Below, piece by piece: positions 32,255 to 44,717 of a DNA stretch of 64,000 nt (its first letter is position 1; every line of letters starts with the position of its first letter). The stretch comes from Colletotrichum lupini (taxonomy: Eukaryota; Ascomycota; Sordariomycetes; Glomerellales; Glomerellaceae): contig NC_064676.1 of the NCBI RefSeq assembly GCF_023278565.1, positions 124,001 to 188,000 on the forward strand, read 5' to 3'. The notes under the pieces were generated by a model. That model had not been told where the DNA came from. It did no database searches and saw only the letters and a program-made list of their open reading frames with translations. A program made the position numbers and the translations under genes.

Positions 32255-35200
32255 CTAGTCATTCTCCCCTTTTACCGCCTTGCCTTGACTCAATTTCAGC
32301 GTCTCTATCTCCCAAAACTTCCTGTAACGATCCACAGCGCCCTTCCCATCTTCACTGCCAATACTTTCCAGCCATTCCTCGTCGGGTTCGGAAAGATGAT
32401 AAAAGTCTGGCTTGGCTCCAGCATCCAGCAGTATCTCGACCAGATCCCAATACCCTTTGAAGATGGCCGCATTGAGTGCGCTTCTGTACTTTCCGCCACG
32501 AATGTTGGTGTCGGCGCCCTTCTGAAGTAGCAGCTCAACGCCTTTTGTCTTGCCTTGGGACGTTGCTGCCTGTAAAGCCGTGCCAAATAATCCTCCTGTC
32601 ATGTTGACGTTGATTTCGGGGCAGTTTTCGAGGAGGTAGATGAGGCCGTAGATGCTCACCTCATATCCATAAATACTAGGCGCTACGCACGCCGACTGCA
32701 ACGGAAATCCATATTGACCGCTTCCTAAGTTGACATCAGCGCCGCGTTCGAGAAGAAGCCGGAGCCTGGGAACGAGGCTGTCGTGATGCCCCAAGATCTC
32801 AAGGGCAGCTTGCAGAGCAGTGCCATGTGGTCGGCCTATGCTGTCAATATCGATACCATGGTCGAGAAGGAGCCTCATCGTTTTGGTGTTATCACTCCAA
32901 CCAGGATCTGTAGCAGCAGCATGCCAGGCGCTCCCGAAAAGGCCGCCTTGAACATGTACGTTGGCCCCATGTTCTATCAGTAGGCGCGCCATGCCGTAAT
33001 AGTCCTTTCCCCAGAGCTGACCCGCGCAAGCCGCCTGAAGCGCAGTTCCGTATTTTCCGCCCTCAACATTTACATCTGCACCATGGGAAAGCAACAAGCG
33101 AATCGCTCCCATCTTGCCTCGGTCGCAAGCGCCTTGAAGTGCTGTGCCATAGATCCCTCCCTGCATGTTGACTTCTGCGCCTTTGCTGAGCAAAAAGGTT
33201 TCGACATCCTCACGCCCGCCCTTGAAAGAGTTTGAGCCGTCGTCTGAAGCTGCCGCTTGCAGCACGCTTCCGAATTTGCCACCGACAGCATTGATATCGA
33301 CGCCCTGTTCGACCAGTTTCTTCACAATACCTAGCCGGTAGTCTAGGTTGTAGTTGGAACATGCCGCCTGCAAGACGCTTCCAAACTCCCCACCCTCTAC
33401 CGCAGGGTCAGCACCTTTATCAAGCAAGAAGTTAACCAGCTCTGGGCCCGCTTTCGAGCAGGCGGCGTGTAATGCTGTCCCATAGCGTCCTCCCAGCTGG
33501 TTGATTTCCGCGCCTCTGTCGAGAAGCAGACTAATCACACTAGTGTGGCGATATCGTCCACAACATGCCACTTGTAATGCGTTACCGCACTCCCCACCCT
33601 GGCCATTCACGTCGGCCCCCATGTCTAGCAGGGCCTCAATCACTGCAATGCTTCGAGACGCGTTACCAGCACGTCTGCCCGTCAGTTTCGTGGGTGGGAG
33701 GCATGCCGCTTGGAGCGGGGTGCCATCTCGCCCATCATCCAATGTAATGTCGGCGCCGTGCCCTACAACAAAGTCAAAAAAGCTACGCGTTTTCTGACTT
33801 AACCACCTCTTGATTGCCTGATTCAGTGGGCTTCCGTGTCTTGCACACTTGCTGTTGATATCAGCACCGCCGTCGAGAAGAAGCTGCAAAACTTCAGTAT
33901 TTTCCGGGACATTAATATAGTTCTCGTCATAAGCCGATATCCAGCACGACAAAAGACAACCTGCCGTGCGGACGTCAGCCCCGCGGCTCAGGAGTAACTG
34001 TAGTGCTGTCGACTGATTGCCCATGGCCGCGGCCTTCAAAGCCGACCCGAATTCGTCATCGTACGCATTGATATCTGCGCCACTGTCCAGCAAGAGGCTT
34101 ATGATGGCCAAATGTCCTTGGTATGCCGCAGCCTGGAGCGGCCCGACAGTGATCGCGTCTCGTGCTTTGTCACCTGCACATAGGGCAAGAATAAATTGTA
34201 CAATATCATGATAACCTGCCTTGGCAGCGACTCGGAGGGTCAAGTTGAGATCCTCCTGAACCGAGTACATGCTGGCTCTCGAAGCTCCACGAAGCAGGAG
34301 TTTGGTGAGATTCAGAGAGCCGAGCCCGGCGGTGTAGCAGTACGGCCGCTGCTGCATGTTGATCTGTTCCTTCCAGGTGCACCAATATGCCAGCTTCGTA
34401 TCATAGGATAGTGGCATTTTCCATATAAGCAGGTTTAAGCTGTTACTGCAGGTGGACAGGGCACGCTCAGCGAGCCGGACAACCTCAGATGACCATTCAT
34501 GGCGCGGAACTAGGTCTAAGTGCCGTACCCAATTATCGATTGCGTACCTTTTCAGAAGTAGCCCATCGTGATGCTCCTCGGCCTCGGCACTTTGGCTGAC
34601 GTGATAAGACAGGCAGCAATGAGCGATGTGCAGGTGAGCATTCCTCTCCGTAAACCAGAACTGCTTTGCAGGGCTTTGTTCGATGCGATTGGATATCAAA
34701 TACTCCTTGACTGTGAAGTGAGCGAGGCGGACACCTGTGGTTGTTTTCCGTCTTCCATTGTGATACCGCTCCTCTGGCTCGGTAGTGACGAGGCTTGAAA
34801 AATATCTCAAAACCCCTTCTGGGGCAAAAAGTCGCTCTTCCTTCAGGTCGATGACAGCCCCAGGACGGAAAATGAATATTTCGGCAAGTTCGGCGAGACA
34901 CAGTGGTCTGCTTGAAAAAGCTAGCCACTTCAGCGAGTCTAGGATCTGAGGTTGAAAATTGGGGTCTAGGTCGAGAAGGAGCCTATTATATGTTGCGTCA
35001 AGTCCTGATGGCAAATTCCGAAGTTCTGAACGTATTTTCTCTCTCGAATTCAACTTTTGGAGAACTTCGAACTGGCTGACAAGGTATTGAAACCTAAATC
35101 CGTGTTAGTTGCAGTCTTTCGCCATGAAGTCGAGTGGTTCACTCCACTATCTTAACCTACATTCCATCCGCTTTCGCGAGCAATGATTCCTTGGCTTCGG

Positions 35201-35270
35201 TCTTGATCTCGGGAGGCCAAAGTTTATACGTTCCAGTAGCTAAGGTGGCGTCGATGTACAGACTTAGATC
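32255..35270 (-). pseudogene. NACHT-ankyrin NLR-like gene, 3' half (separated by a copia insertion)
   Basis: This is the C-terminal part of the gene begun at 44006. On the minus strand it runs 35270-35161 as the end of exon 3. An intron follows (35094-35160, GTAGGT..TTAG), and then exon 4 (35093-32255) runs to the stop. Exon 3 continues SLYIDATLATGTYKLWPPEI, the region after a NACHT domain. Exon 4 begins FQYLVSQFEVLQ and contains the winged-helix-like part. It then has about 16 ankyrin repeats (LLLDSGADIN-type units) to the C-terminus. No frameshift or stop interrupts it. With the copia sequence and one target duplication removed, exon phases match exactly and the gene would encode 1570 aa. 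As it stands this half has no promoter or start of its own. Confidence 0.92.
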
Positions 35271-35472
35271 TGTCAGATTAGAAGTCCAATTCGACCGTGG
35301 CGTACGGCCGACTGCGCAGGGGCTAATTAGGGGCCCTATTTACGATTATCGTAGCCAGCCTAACCTATAGTTAGAACCTCCTTTTTATACCTACGCAGAT
35401 ATTTATATAGTTTAATTAATCTCTTTATTAACTACGGTTCGAACTAACTACTCTATAATAGGGATACTAATA
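35271..35472 (+). repeat. 5' LTR of copia family B
   Basis: It starts TGTCAGATTAG and ends CTAATA (RIP form of CCAACA). Its outer 60 bp are less mutated than the rest of the element. Confidence 0.93.
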
Positions 35473-37799
35473 CTAATTAGTAGTTAAATTCTATTATTAT
35501 AAATTAGTAAAGTATTTTATTACGTAGAAAAAACGACCTTTTAATACCGCACGGGATAGGAGATTCGTACTAATTAACTTTACGAAAGTAAACGAAAAAG
35601 GAGGCGATTTTTAAATACCGCACAGAATTAAGTAATTATAGCCCTTTACTACCTACGAGAGGTCGACGTTTATTACGTTAAACTATATTAATTAACGGAA
35701 CTACTTAAGTAACTAGCCTTTTACTATTACCCCGAGCAGCTTTTTTACTAAACGACTTTTCTATAGCCGGCCCGTAATTAAAAATTAACTAGTTAAATTA
35801 GTAAAAAGAAATACTTACGTAACGACTACCTACTTAATTAATTAGTACGATAAACGAGCTTAATAATATAATATAAAAGAGTACTGCGCGATTAAAAAAA
35901 GGGATCTTTAAACGTAGACATTCTTACTTAGTAGCGAAGGTAACCTTATAGGAGTTATTAAGCTAAGAAATCTACGGTATATAGAAAAGTCTATTACTAC
36001 GAGGATCTCACGGGTATAATATTAAGCCCGCGATCTAAACGACCTCCTCGTAGCTCCCTTAACTACCCCCCGGGTATTACTTAGGAATATAGTATAGGGG
36101 ACGGTCTAACGAGGGAGGAGGGGATTTAGAGGTTATAAAGAGCACGAGGCTTAAGAGGCTAGAAGTATACGGGACAGCGGAAATTAGTAATTAGTAAAGA
36201 TCCCGAGACTAATTACTATATCTTCTTACGGTAATATAAACGTCTGCCGCTACTATTATAAAAAGGAACTACTAAAACTTACTTTTTTATACTAAATAAA
36301 AAGGAGGATCTTAGTAAGTACGATAGCTAGCGATTTAGAAAGGTAGTAATAATCGTTAGAAATAGTAAAAACGAAAGTAGTAGCGAGACGGTAAGAAGAA
36401 ACGGGAATCTCCTAAACTTTAATAAATTCGTTAAGTAGTAAAAGCACGGATTTATTATAACTAGCGCGCGAATTAAATATATCCCTATTAAGATTAAATA
36501 CGCTAGTAACTACTAATATAGGCATAAGCTAGAGTACGACCCTTAGTAAGTTAGGGTAAGGAAGAAAAGGACGAAACCCGATCCTAAACGGAATCCTAAT
36601 CCTTTATAAATAAGTAAATATTAACCCGGACTATTAGGGGACGTAGATATATAGAATCGCAGATTAGCTTAATAATAAATAAATTAACGCGGTATTAATC
36701 TATTTAACTAAGGTCTATAAAAAAAAGGGGCTATAGGGGCAACCCCTATTCTATAAGATCGTAAACGACCTTAGTTACTAACTAAATAAATAGTTCGCGA
36801 GCGCAAGCCTAAGAATTATAAAAGTAATTAATAAATTCCTCTACGGGCGAGGGGTATTACTAACGTAATTATAATCGTAAGAGCTATATAAAATACTAGT
36901 AGCGATAATTATAGAGGAGGAATTTATATTATAAAACTAGGTATAGGGCAATAGAGCGTATAATCGTTTTAATAAATTTAAAAAAAGGGTAAACGACCTA
37001 GATTTCCTCCTTATAATTACTAATAGAAATCTATCGTTATAAAAGGATATACTAGGGTAAAATATAGTACTAGAAGTACGATAATTAATAATTCTGCTTA
37101 TTTCGATTTATAACTTATTATTATTATTAACGCAAAATTCGGCGCCGATCGGTTAATAAAAAAAGAGATAAACGACCCGAAGTTATTAATAATACGCAGC
37201 GACGTAGGGATCGTATATAGATACTAAAAATCTAGTAGCGAATACGAGGTAATTTATAAACCTTAAAAAGATCTTTTTAAAAGAGAAATTATACTCTAGG
37301 GGGAAGTATAAGGTCTTATAAAAAACCCTAACGATATTTTATAATTATTATAAAAAAGTCGGAATTAGGGAATACTAGTACTATTTAGTAATTAATATTG
37401 TACTTATAAGTAAAGCCTCTAATTATTATTACGAAGCGGTACGTAATTTTAATTAAAACGACTTTTTTAGTATAATTAATATAATCCGAAGCCGCTTCGA
37501 GACCTACGATAAGAACCTAGAGCTCCTATCTAAGCTACGAGCGATTTTTTTATATTTATAGCTAGGATAATAGAGGGTAAATTACGAGTAGAGATCCTTA
37601 AAGAGCTTATTAATTAAATTAATAAGCTAGTAAAAACCTAGCTAAATAAGGGGATAAATAAGCGGAAAGTCGGATATTTTTATACCGCAGTCTAGCGTAT
37701 ATTAGAAGTAAAAATAACCCTATACTAAGTACCCGAAGACTACGAGACGCTCTACTTAAGGCTAAGATCTAGCTTTAATATTAAAATAAAAATGCCGTA

Positions 37800-38120
37800 C
37801 TAAACCTATTTTTAAGCGTACGACGGCCCTTATTAGTAATATTAGGTTAATTAAACGTATAATAAGAAAGGAAAAGAGGTTAAATACGGTAATTATTAAC
37901 AAAGAGGCCTAGATTTGTTAAATAGGTAGAGATTTAACTTATAGGTAGGGTAATAAAAGAGGTAATACTATATTTATAAAAAAGATAGATATTAGTTAAG
38001 TAACTACTCTGAGGAAGAGCGTATTAAATCGTACGAATAATATAAAAAGTCGAGGGTAGTAAATAGTAAAACTAACCCTCGTTAATTTAACTAATTCCTC
38101 GTTATATATAAAGGCAGATC
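37800..38120 (+). pseudogene. Family B gag remnant with zinc-knuckle trace
   Basis: Read through its stops, the plus strand resembles the CxxC..EERxKSYEQY region of fungal copia Gag-type proteins. The limits are approximate and the frame is broken many times. Confidence 0.5.
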
Positions 38121-38849
38121 CGGGGGCACGGAACCTAGCGACGGTAGCTAAAGTAGCGGCCTAAAGTATATACCCCCTATAAGAGATTCAGAAAATAAAG
38201 AAGATCTTACTCCCTATACTAACGAATTAGATTATAATAAAATCGATAATATTAATTACTCCTTTTTTACCCCGTTAGCCTCTAGAAGATATACGAAGCT
38301 AAACGAATAGAGGGTAGCAAAAGCTCTTAATAAGTAGGCTTTTATTTATAAATAATAAGAGAAGGTCCCTTAGATAACGGATATAAAGGAGGCTAAAAAG
38401 GTAAATCTAATAGGGCTAAAGCCTATTTTCTTAATAATTAAAGAGAAGACGTTATCTCTCTTAATATCTAAAAAAAAGGAATATAATACTAAGCAAATCT
38501 AGGGGTAGCTAAAGGGGTCCTTTTTATATTACTTAGATCCTTTAAATACTAAGCTTATATAAATATTTTATACGAGTAAAAGGTACGGCCTAGATAATTT
38601 TTATAAGATTATCCTAAATATTAGGGTATCGTAATAGTTAACTAGAAAAAAAGGGTAGTTCTAAGCGCTATAAAAAATTGCGCTAGTAACGCTTAATATA
38701 TTAATAATAAGTATTACGAGGATTAGTTTTAGCCTAGGTAAAGAAATCGTCGCCCTAGGTATAATAAAAATAGAGACGTACTTTAGAACAATAACTTTTT
38801 ATATTTTACCTATTAATACCCCATTTCTCCTATATTTAAAAAATATAGA

Positions 38850-39700
38850 TCGACTAGGTATTATATTCGATAATACGAGGAACAGAATCTCTAGTAATAA
38901 GTACTTCGAGATAGTTAAATAATAATAGGGGCATGCGTTTATAAAGCTTATTAATAATATAAAGTCGATTAATTACCTAACGAAAAGTAAGCTTAGAAAA
39001 CTATACTAGAGATTCGGGTACCCGTTAATTACGAGGCTATATAACCTCCTAAAATAATTAGGTAATAATAATATTAAAATAGGGGCGCTAGAGTAGTTAA
39101 CGAAAGTATATTACTAATACTAAATAAATACGCAGAGCCCACGTAGATTTAAATTTAAATTACGTAATAAGCTTAACTTTAACTAAGAAATCGTCGTTAA
39201 TATTTTCTATTTAAATAGTCGGCTAGTACTATATATAATCGACGTAGCTATATCCTTCTAAGCAGGGCAATTTTTCTAGGATCTATAAGTAAAGATAGTA
39301 TAGGTAGCCCTACGAAAAAGCTAGATTAATATATACTAAGGACCGCTAGACGGTATTAAAACCGACGCTAGTACTAGCTTTAAATCGGTAAAATTTAGGG
39401 ATAATATAACGGCTTACGGTATATAGCTAAAAGTCGTACCCGTTAAAGCGTATTATAGTATTAAAAAAGTAAAGAGGGCATACTAGTAATTAAAAAGGGC
39501 GTTTAGAATTATTAAAGAGGAAAATCCGGATTCTACTAATAACGAATGCTTCTAAATAGTACTTAAATATTATAACGATATTATAGGGCCTAACGGACTT
39601 ATACTAACGCTATTAGTATTTAGAGTATATTTAAGAACGACCTTAGCCTCGCTACCGTTACTAAGTATAAGCTAACGAGCCTAAGTAGTTAAAAAAGTAA
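38850..39700 (+). pseudogene. Family B integrase remnant
   Basis: Conceptual reading through stops gives blocks such as MDRLGVIFDN, WRFGYPLVTRLYNLL, RPVLYIIDVATSFQAGQF and VVPVEAYYSI, typical of fungal copia integrase. It is destroyed by RIP-type stop codons. Confidence 0.75.
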
Positions 39701-40199
39701 TATAAGTACTACGCGAGGTAAGTATAAAAAAGTAAGTTAATAAAGTAATTACTACGCGTAATAGGCCCGATATAGGGGATAATCTAAATATACTACTAAA
39801 TTCGGATATATAAGTATAGTACGAAATTACTTAATAATAAGCTAGGCTATATAAGTTAATTTTTATTAACGAGCGCTCTTATATAATCGCAAGAGATCGC
39901 GACTAGCTACTTAAAGTATTAATTATAGTAGTTAGACCGTACTATATAGATCCTAACGAAGTAATTTCTAACTTATAAAAAAAAGAAGAGCCAGGGGAAA
40001 CTATATAACCTGCGGCAGAGGTATAGGAAATTATTTTTAACAAAATCGTCGTAGTAGTATTAATAAACGATAAGGAAGAGGAAATTACTAAAAGGGTACT
40101 AATACTACTAGCGAGACGTTATAAAAGACTATAACGGCAAGCCCTAACGCGGTAATTTATTACTAATAACGAGGTAATTAATACTTTTTATATAGTAAA

Positions 40200-41775
40200 A
40201 GAGAAAGCCGATTTCGAACTAGTAGTTAAACTACGTAAGGAAGGCGTAATTATAACTATTAAAAAGCTATATAAGGGATTAGATCTTATCGAAGTAAATA
40301 CTCTTTGCGATTAAGGGGTCTATCGATTTATCCTATATAACTTAGAAAAATATATAAACCTCTATATATTTAAATTACGAATAGTTCGTAAAATTAAAAA
40401 GAAAAGAATACCCTAGCCGTACGAGAAGTCTAAATACGTAATTTAGGGGTACGGCGACGTTAAAAAGGCGACGCTACTTATATAATTGCTTACTATATAG
40501 CGCTATAGCTAACGATTAATAATAGTATTAATAGTATCGTTATAGAAAAAGAGATACGAGATTTAGAGCTATAATATTACCTAGGCCTATACTTAATCGG
40601 CCACAGGGCTCATAAGGAAAATCCTAGCCTATTTACCGAAGGAAATAGTTAGTAAGTACTTAGAAAGCACGATTATTAAAGTGCTTAAGCTACTATATAA
40701 GCTCGCAGAATCGAGTACTTATTAATAAGCTATATACTACGATTTTTATATTAATTAATTATTAATAATTACCTCTACGTACGACCCGTGCTTATTAATT
40801 ATAGAGTACGAAGGTAACTAATTTAGGATCGTTAGAATATAAACCGACGATATATTAGGCCTATCCGATATTAACTTTATAAAAAAAGAGGATAAGGAGC
40901 TTTAAAAAGCGGGCTTCGTAGCAAAGCTAAAAGAGGTCCTTATAATAAATACCCCCTTAGTATTTAATAGCGGGATTCTTATAATTAAAGGGGAAACCGT
41001 CGTTATTTAATAAAAGGGGTAGGGCGAGAAGATTAACCTCGTCAATCTAAACGTAACTAACGTTAAGAAGTAATATAAGGCTAAGCTCGTGCGAGGGGTA
41101 TATATTACGAGTATTTATTAGCTTAAAATAACTTTTAATTATATTAGGGTAGCGTAGGCTATAGATCTAACTAAATAAGACGTCGAGGTACTTAATAAGC
41201 GGCTTAAGTAGTAATAGATAAATCTCGATCGAGGTCTTATTTACTACCCGATCGACCTTATAATTAGTAAGCTCTACGTCTTTATTAATAAGTTATTTAT
41301 AAATAATAACGACCTTACTTCGTAATTAGGGTATATTATTATCCTAGCTAATAAGAGTATAGGCAAGAGCGAATTTACTATATATAGTAATATAATTTAC
41401 TACTCGTTAACTAAAAATAAGTAAGTAACGAGAAGTATACTAGTATTAGAGGTCTATAGTATAGTTAATAATATTAACCTCTCTTATATAATTTTAATAA
41501 CGCTAAGGAAGATTATTAATCGAATTAGCCTTTTACTTATTCTAATAGTTATTTATACTGATTCTTATTCGCTATATAAATACCTCGTTAAATTAGGAAC
41601 GACGAAGGAAAAGAGGCTTATAATCGATATTATAACCCTTAGGTAATTATATAAAAAGCGTAAGATACTCGAGATTTATTAGATTAATAGTAAAGATAAC
41701 CTCGTAAACGCTTTTATAAAAGTAGTACTAAATAAGGGATTAGAATAATTTATAAGTAATAAAAAAGTCATTATA
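40200..41775 (+). pseudogene. Family B reverse transcriptase and RNase H remnant
   Basis: Read through stops, it shows a TQSPTIQR-like block, KPLYKLAESSTYW, an active-site region with QTDD in place of YVDD, and a C-terminal KRLIIDI..LRQLY..NP.NAF.K block as in fungal copia RNase H. It matches 2408-3557 in the other copy. Confidence 0.8.
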
Positions 41776-41906
41776 TAAATAGAGGGATAGGTTATATAAA
41801 AAGAGTAGAAAAAAAGGGGAAAAGGAGACGACTTAATAAACGGGCCCGAGGTCGAATTATACCTCTAACTATAATAGTTAAATCGATAAAAAAAAGAGAA
41901 AGTTAG

Positions 41907-42108
41907 TATTAAATTAGAAGTCTAATTCGACCGCGGCATACGGCTAACTACGTAGGGGCTAATTAGGGGCCCTATTTACGATTATCGTAGCTAGCCTAAC
42001 CTATAGTTAGAACCTCCTTTTTATACCTACGCAGATATTTATATAGTTTAATTAATCTCTTTATTAACTACGGTTCGAACTAACTACCCTATAATAGGGA
42101 TATTAACA
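41907..42108 (+). repeat. 3' LTR of copia family B
   Basis: 202 bp, equal in length to the 5' LTR. It starts TATTAAATTAG (RIP form of TGTCGGATTGG) and ends TATTAACA directly before AGATC. Confidence 0.93.
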
Positions 42109-44006
42109 AGATCACTATTTAAGCCCGCCTGACTTTTCATGAGACTGATGGTGTTTTTTGTTAGTAAAGACGGCATCTCTTCGAACTTAGTACGAATGTC
42201 CGGCTCGGCCCTGCTCGTACAAAAGATATGGAGATTATCCGGCATTTTGGAAATGATCTTACTGAGGCAGTCCATAAGCCTCGTTCGCTCCCCGTCAAGA
42301 ATCGGGCACTCATCGAGAGCGTCTACAACAATGTATGCCGCTGAAAACCCACGAACGGCAGCTCTAAGTGCATTCTCAAGTGTCTCCGTATCTGGACGCT
42401 CTCTTTTGATGATGAAACTCTCTAATTCTTTGATCGGCTGTGGCGTATCGGGACGCCTCGCGCAAAACTGGCCAATAAGCGAAGATAACATAACGGTTAC
42501 CTTTTGTTGCTCCAAGTTCCCAAAGCTGAAGAAATAGTACGCAAGAGCAACTTGAGGATTCTCTTCTGACTTTTCTTTCAAGTTTTTGATGACCGATGAG
42601 CTCAGAATCGATTTGCCGGAGCCAGCTAGATGTTGTCAGCGGTATGAAAAGAATATCACCTATCACACGACTATTGCGTGTCATACCTTTGCCGTTGAGC
42701 CACAAGAAAGACTTTGGAGCTGTTTCCCACGTCTTGAAATCTTCGTTATCTTGAATTAGCCATTCGCAAGTGCCACTGCGGTGTTTACTACGCGCGGCAT
42801 TGTACTGCACAGAAGGGTCAACGGTACAAAGCCAGTTGAGCAATTCTTTGCGCTTCTCATCGTTCTGGATTTCCTCAATCCTTCTTCTCAGATCGGAAAC
42901 ATCTGTACCAATCCTTTCCCATTGGTTCATGGCTTTTTGATGCCGCGCCTCTGCGATTTCCCATTCGTCCGTATACGCCTGGTCCCGCACATGATTGCTT
43001 ACTTTGTCGAATTCGGTCTCGTGATATTTGATCTGTTCAAGCAGCTCTTCCCAGTCATGATGCTTCACAGAATCAAGCGCCATGCGAGAGGCAGTTTTAT
43101 GGTTGTGGTAGCGATAGCAAACAATCTGAAACTTGAGGATCTCTCTGTACAGTCTTTCCAAGACGAGTCTGTAAGCAGCATGCGGCTCCGGCGAAGCCTC
43201 GCTGGTCTTAGACTCGTAACGCCGGACATAGAGATCTTCCCACATAGAGCTTCGTACTATGAGGGACGATATGTGCTCAAGCCCCTTGGCCAGAGCGGCG
43301 GCTTGATCCAAGGGATTCAGAAGCAGCTGTGCAGATCATCCAAGATACGTCAGTCTCCCAGACCAGGTAGCGAATGTGAAAGGTAGTAGCTTACCGGCAG
43401 TAACAAGCTCACACCACTCCAGGCAATCGACGCGTATGGATTTGAGACCAGAGCTTTGGCAACGAAATCATTGGCCCAGTCGACCACGGCTAGGACGGGC
43501 TTTACAACATCCTGGACTTCCACCTCGGAGCTGCCAAATTTCAACTTCCAAGACTCCCGGTTGACTTGGTCCATCTTGTGCTTGAGGATAGTTGCCAACC
43601 AGTCTTTCGTTCCGGCATGTGAACGTACGCCGACACCAAGGCCAGCAGCCAAGTTGCCGCATATCTGGTCCTCGAACTCTTGGACGAGGCTCTCTTCTTG
43701 ATTTCGCAGGTTTTGATATGCCACGTCCCACAACTGCCGAATAGACCCTTCACTGTTTTGGGAAGGCATTAACTTCGCGGTCGGCTCGTCTCGTGTATCT
43801 TCTTGGAGCGTATTTGATGGTTCGCTGGCTGAAATTGATTGCGCTGTCCCCGAAGAATCGGTCGTGCAGGAGCTGGGTGCCTTCTCCGCGAGCGCACCCG
43901 CCTGCTGCCGTGGACTCGGGTGGGCGTGAAGTGGTTCTTTGGGTGCGTCATCTTTCTTCGGACCACGGATGAAGTCCTTCAACTTCTTCTTCAGACTCAA
44001 ACCCAT
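42109..44006 (-). pseudogene. NACHT-ankyrin NLR-like gene, 5' half (truncated by a copia insertion)
   Basis: Exon 1 is 44006-43395, exon 2 is 43326-42687 and exon 3 starts at 42625 and runs into the insertion. The introns are 68 and 61 nt with good signals. The N-terminus (MGLSLKKKLKDFIRG) is basic, followed by a Ser/Pro-rich linker and a fungal NACHT N-terminal region (WSGVSLLLPLLLNP, GLEHISSLI). The NACHT domain has Walker A GKAGSGKS (about 416-423), Walker B VVDALDEC (about 517-524) and TSRAEPD. The copia element interrupts codon 589-590, in GLNSDL. Read-through into the LTR adds about eight codons and stops at 42084, which would leave a protein of about 597 aa with the NTPase core but no ankyrin sensor. 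Intact relatives are intracellular NLR-like receptors, some acting in heterokaryon incompatibility. Confidence 0.92.
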
Positions 44007-44717
44007 TGTTTCGGATCCACTGATTCAGAAATGATGTGAGAATGGCAAGAAAATGCTGCCAACTGTGGCGGCAAGATTTCGATGAGGGGGAAATGCGGCT
44101 GGACTGCCCAATGCCCTTTTGAGTCTTCTTGTTGGCCAATAGAAACAATAAATTCGATTCGAGGTCGCTTGTATGCGGCCAACCGCCGCCCCTTACCAGT
44201 GCAGATGGCATGGTCCAACTGGGTCCAACACGCCGAGGAGAGATCAGCCAGCCAGCGTGATTGCTTCAGTAGGGTAGAATCAGTTAATGTCTCATTTCTC
44301 AAATGTACAGCGAGAAGAAGGCGTTTTGAACTTCTGGATGCGTATGAAGCGAGCGACTTGTCTCATGACACACTAAATAATGTGCAGTGAACTCAAGAAA
44401 TATGCTCCTGATTGATTTCGTCCAAGTTGGGTGCTGTTTATCACCACGGTCCAAATAGCATGCCACGTGATCACGGGACACAGCCAAGCCCGGCTCTCCG
44501 CAGTTGATGCGATTGATTGCGGAGCCCACTGCCAAATAAAAGGCATATTTAGATCTGAAGGCTTCGTCTGCCTGCATGATATTGACCTAGTCCCTCTCTC
44601 GCTCCATCCAATATTGAGTTAATATCGGTCATGTCCTAAGTTTGACCAGCTTTGCGTTGTGTTCAGTCAATACTGAAACATTTATCCGAGACTTAATCAG
44701 GCGTATGGATTTTTTTT
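44007..44717. other. Intergenic, promoter of the NLR gene
   Basis: No gene supported; the short open frames lack any family resemblance. Confidence 0.5.

Larger units (their letters stand above)
35271..42108 (+). mobile_element. Complete Ty1/copia family B element, RIP-degraded, inserted in an NLR exon
   Basis: It is 6,838 bp with 202-bp LTRs (35271-35472 and 41907-42108) and the 5-bp target duplication AGATC at 35266-35270 and 42109-42113. It lies antisense to the host gene. Decayed coding traces run in normal copia order on the plus strand: gag with a zinc-knuckle remnant (about 37.9 kb), integrase (about 38.85-39.7 kb), reverse transcriptase (about 40.2-41.35 kb, active-site block close to IVRIQTDDILGLSD) and RNase H (about 41.4-41.77 kb). 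Stop codons are frequent in every frame, and CA/TG dinucleotides are nearly absent, so RIP has inactivated it. A polypurine tract precedes the 3' LTR. Confidence 0.95.

Noticed and set aside
32255..35053. Treating the ankyrin frame as an independent 932-aa gene
   Set aside because: Its apparent start is a TTG inside an exon, it begins mid-domain, and splice phase links it to the NACHT half at 42.1-44.0 kb.
35271..42108. Classifying the interrupting element as gypsy-type
   Set aside because: Integrase traces precede the reverse transcriptase and the end carries a fungal copia RNase H block, so the order is copia.
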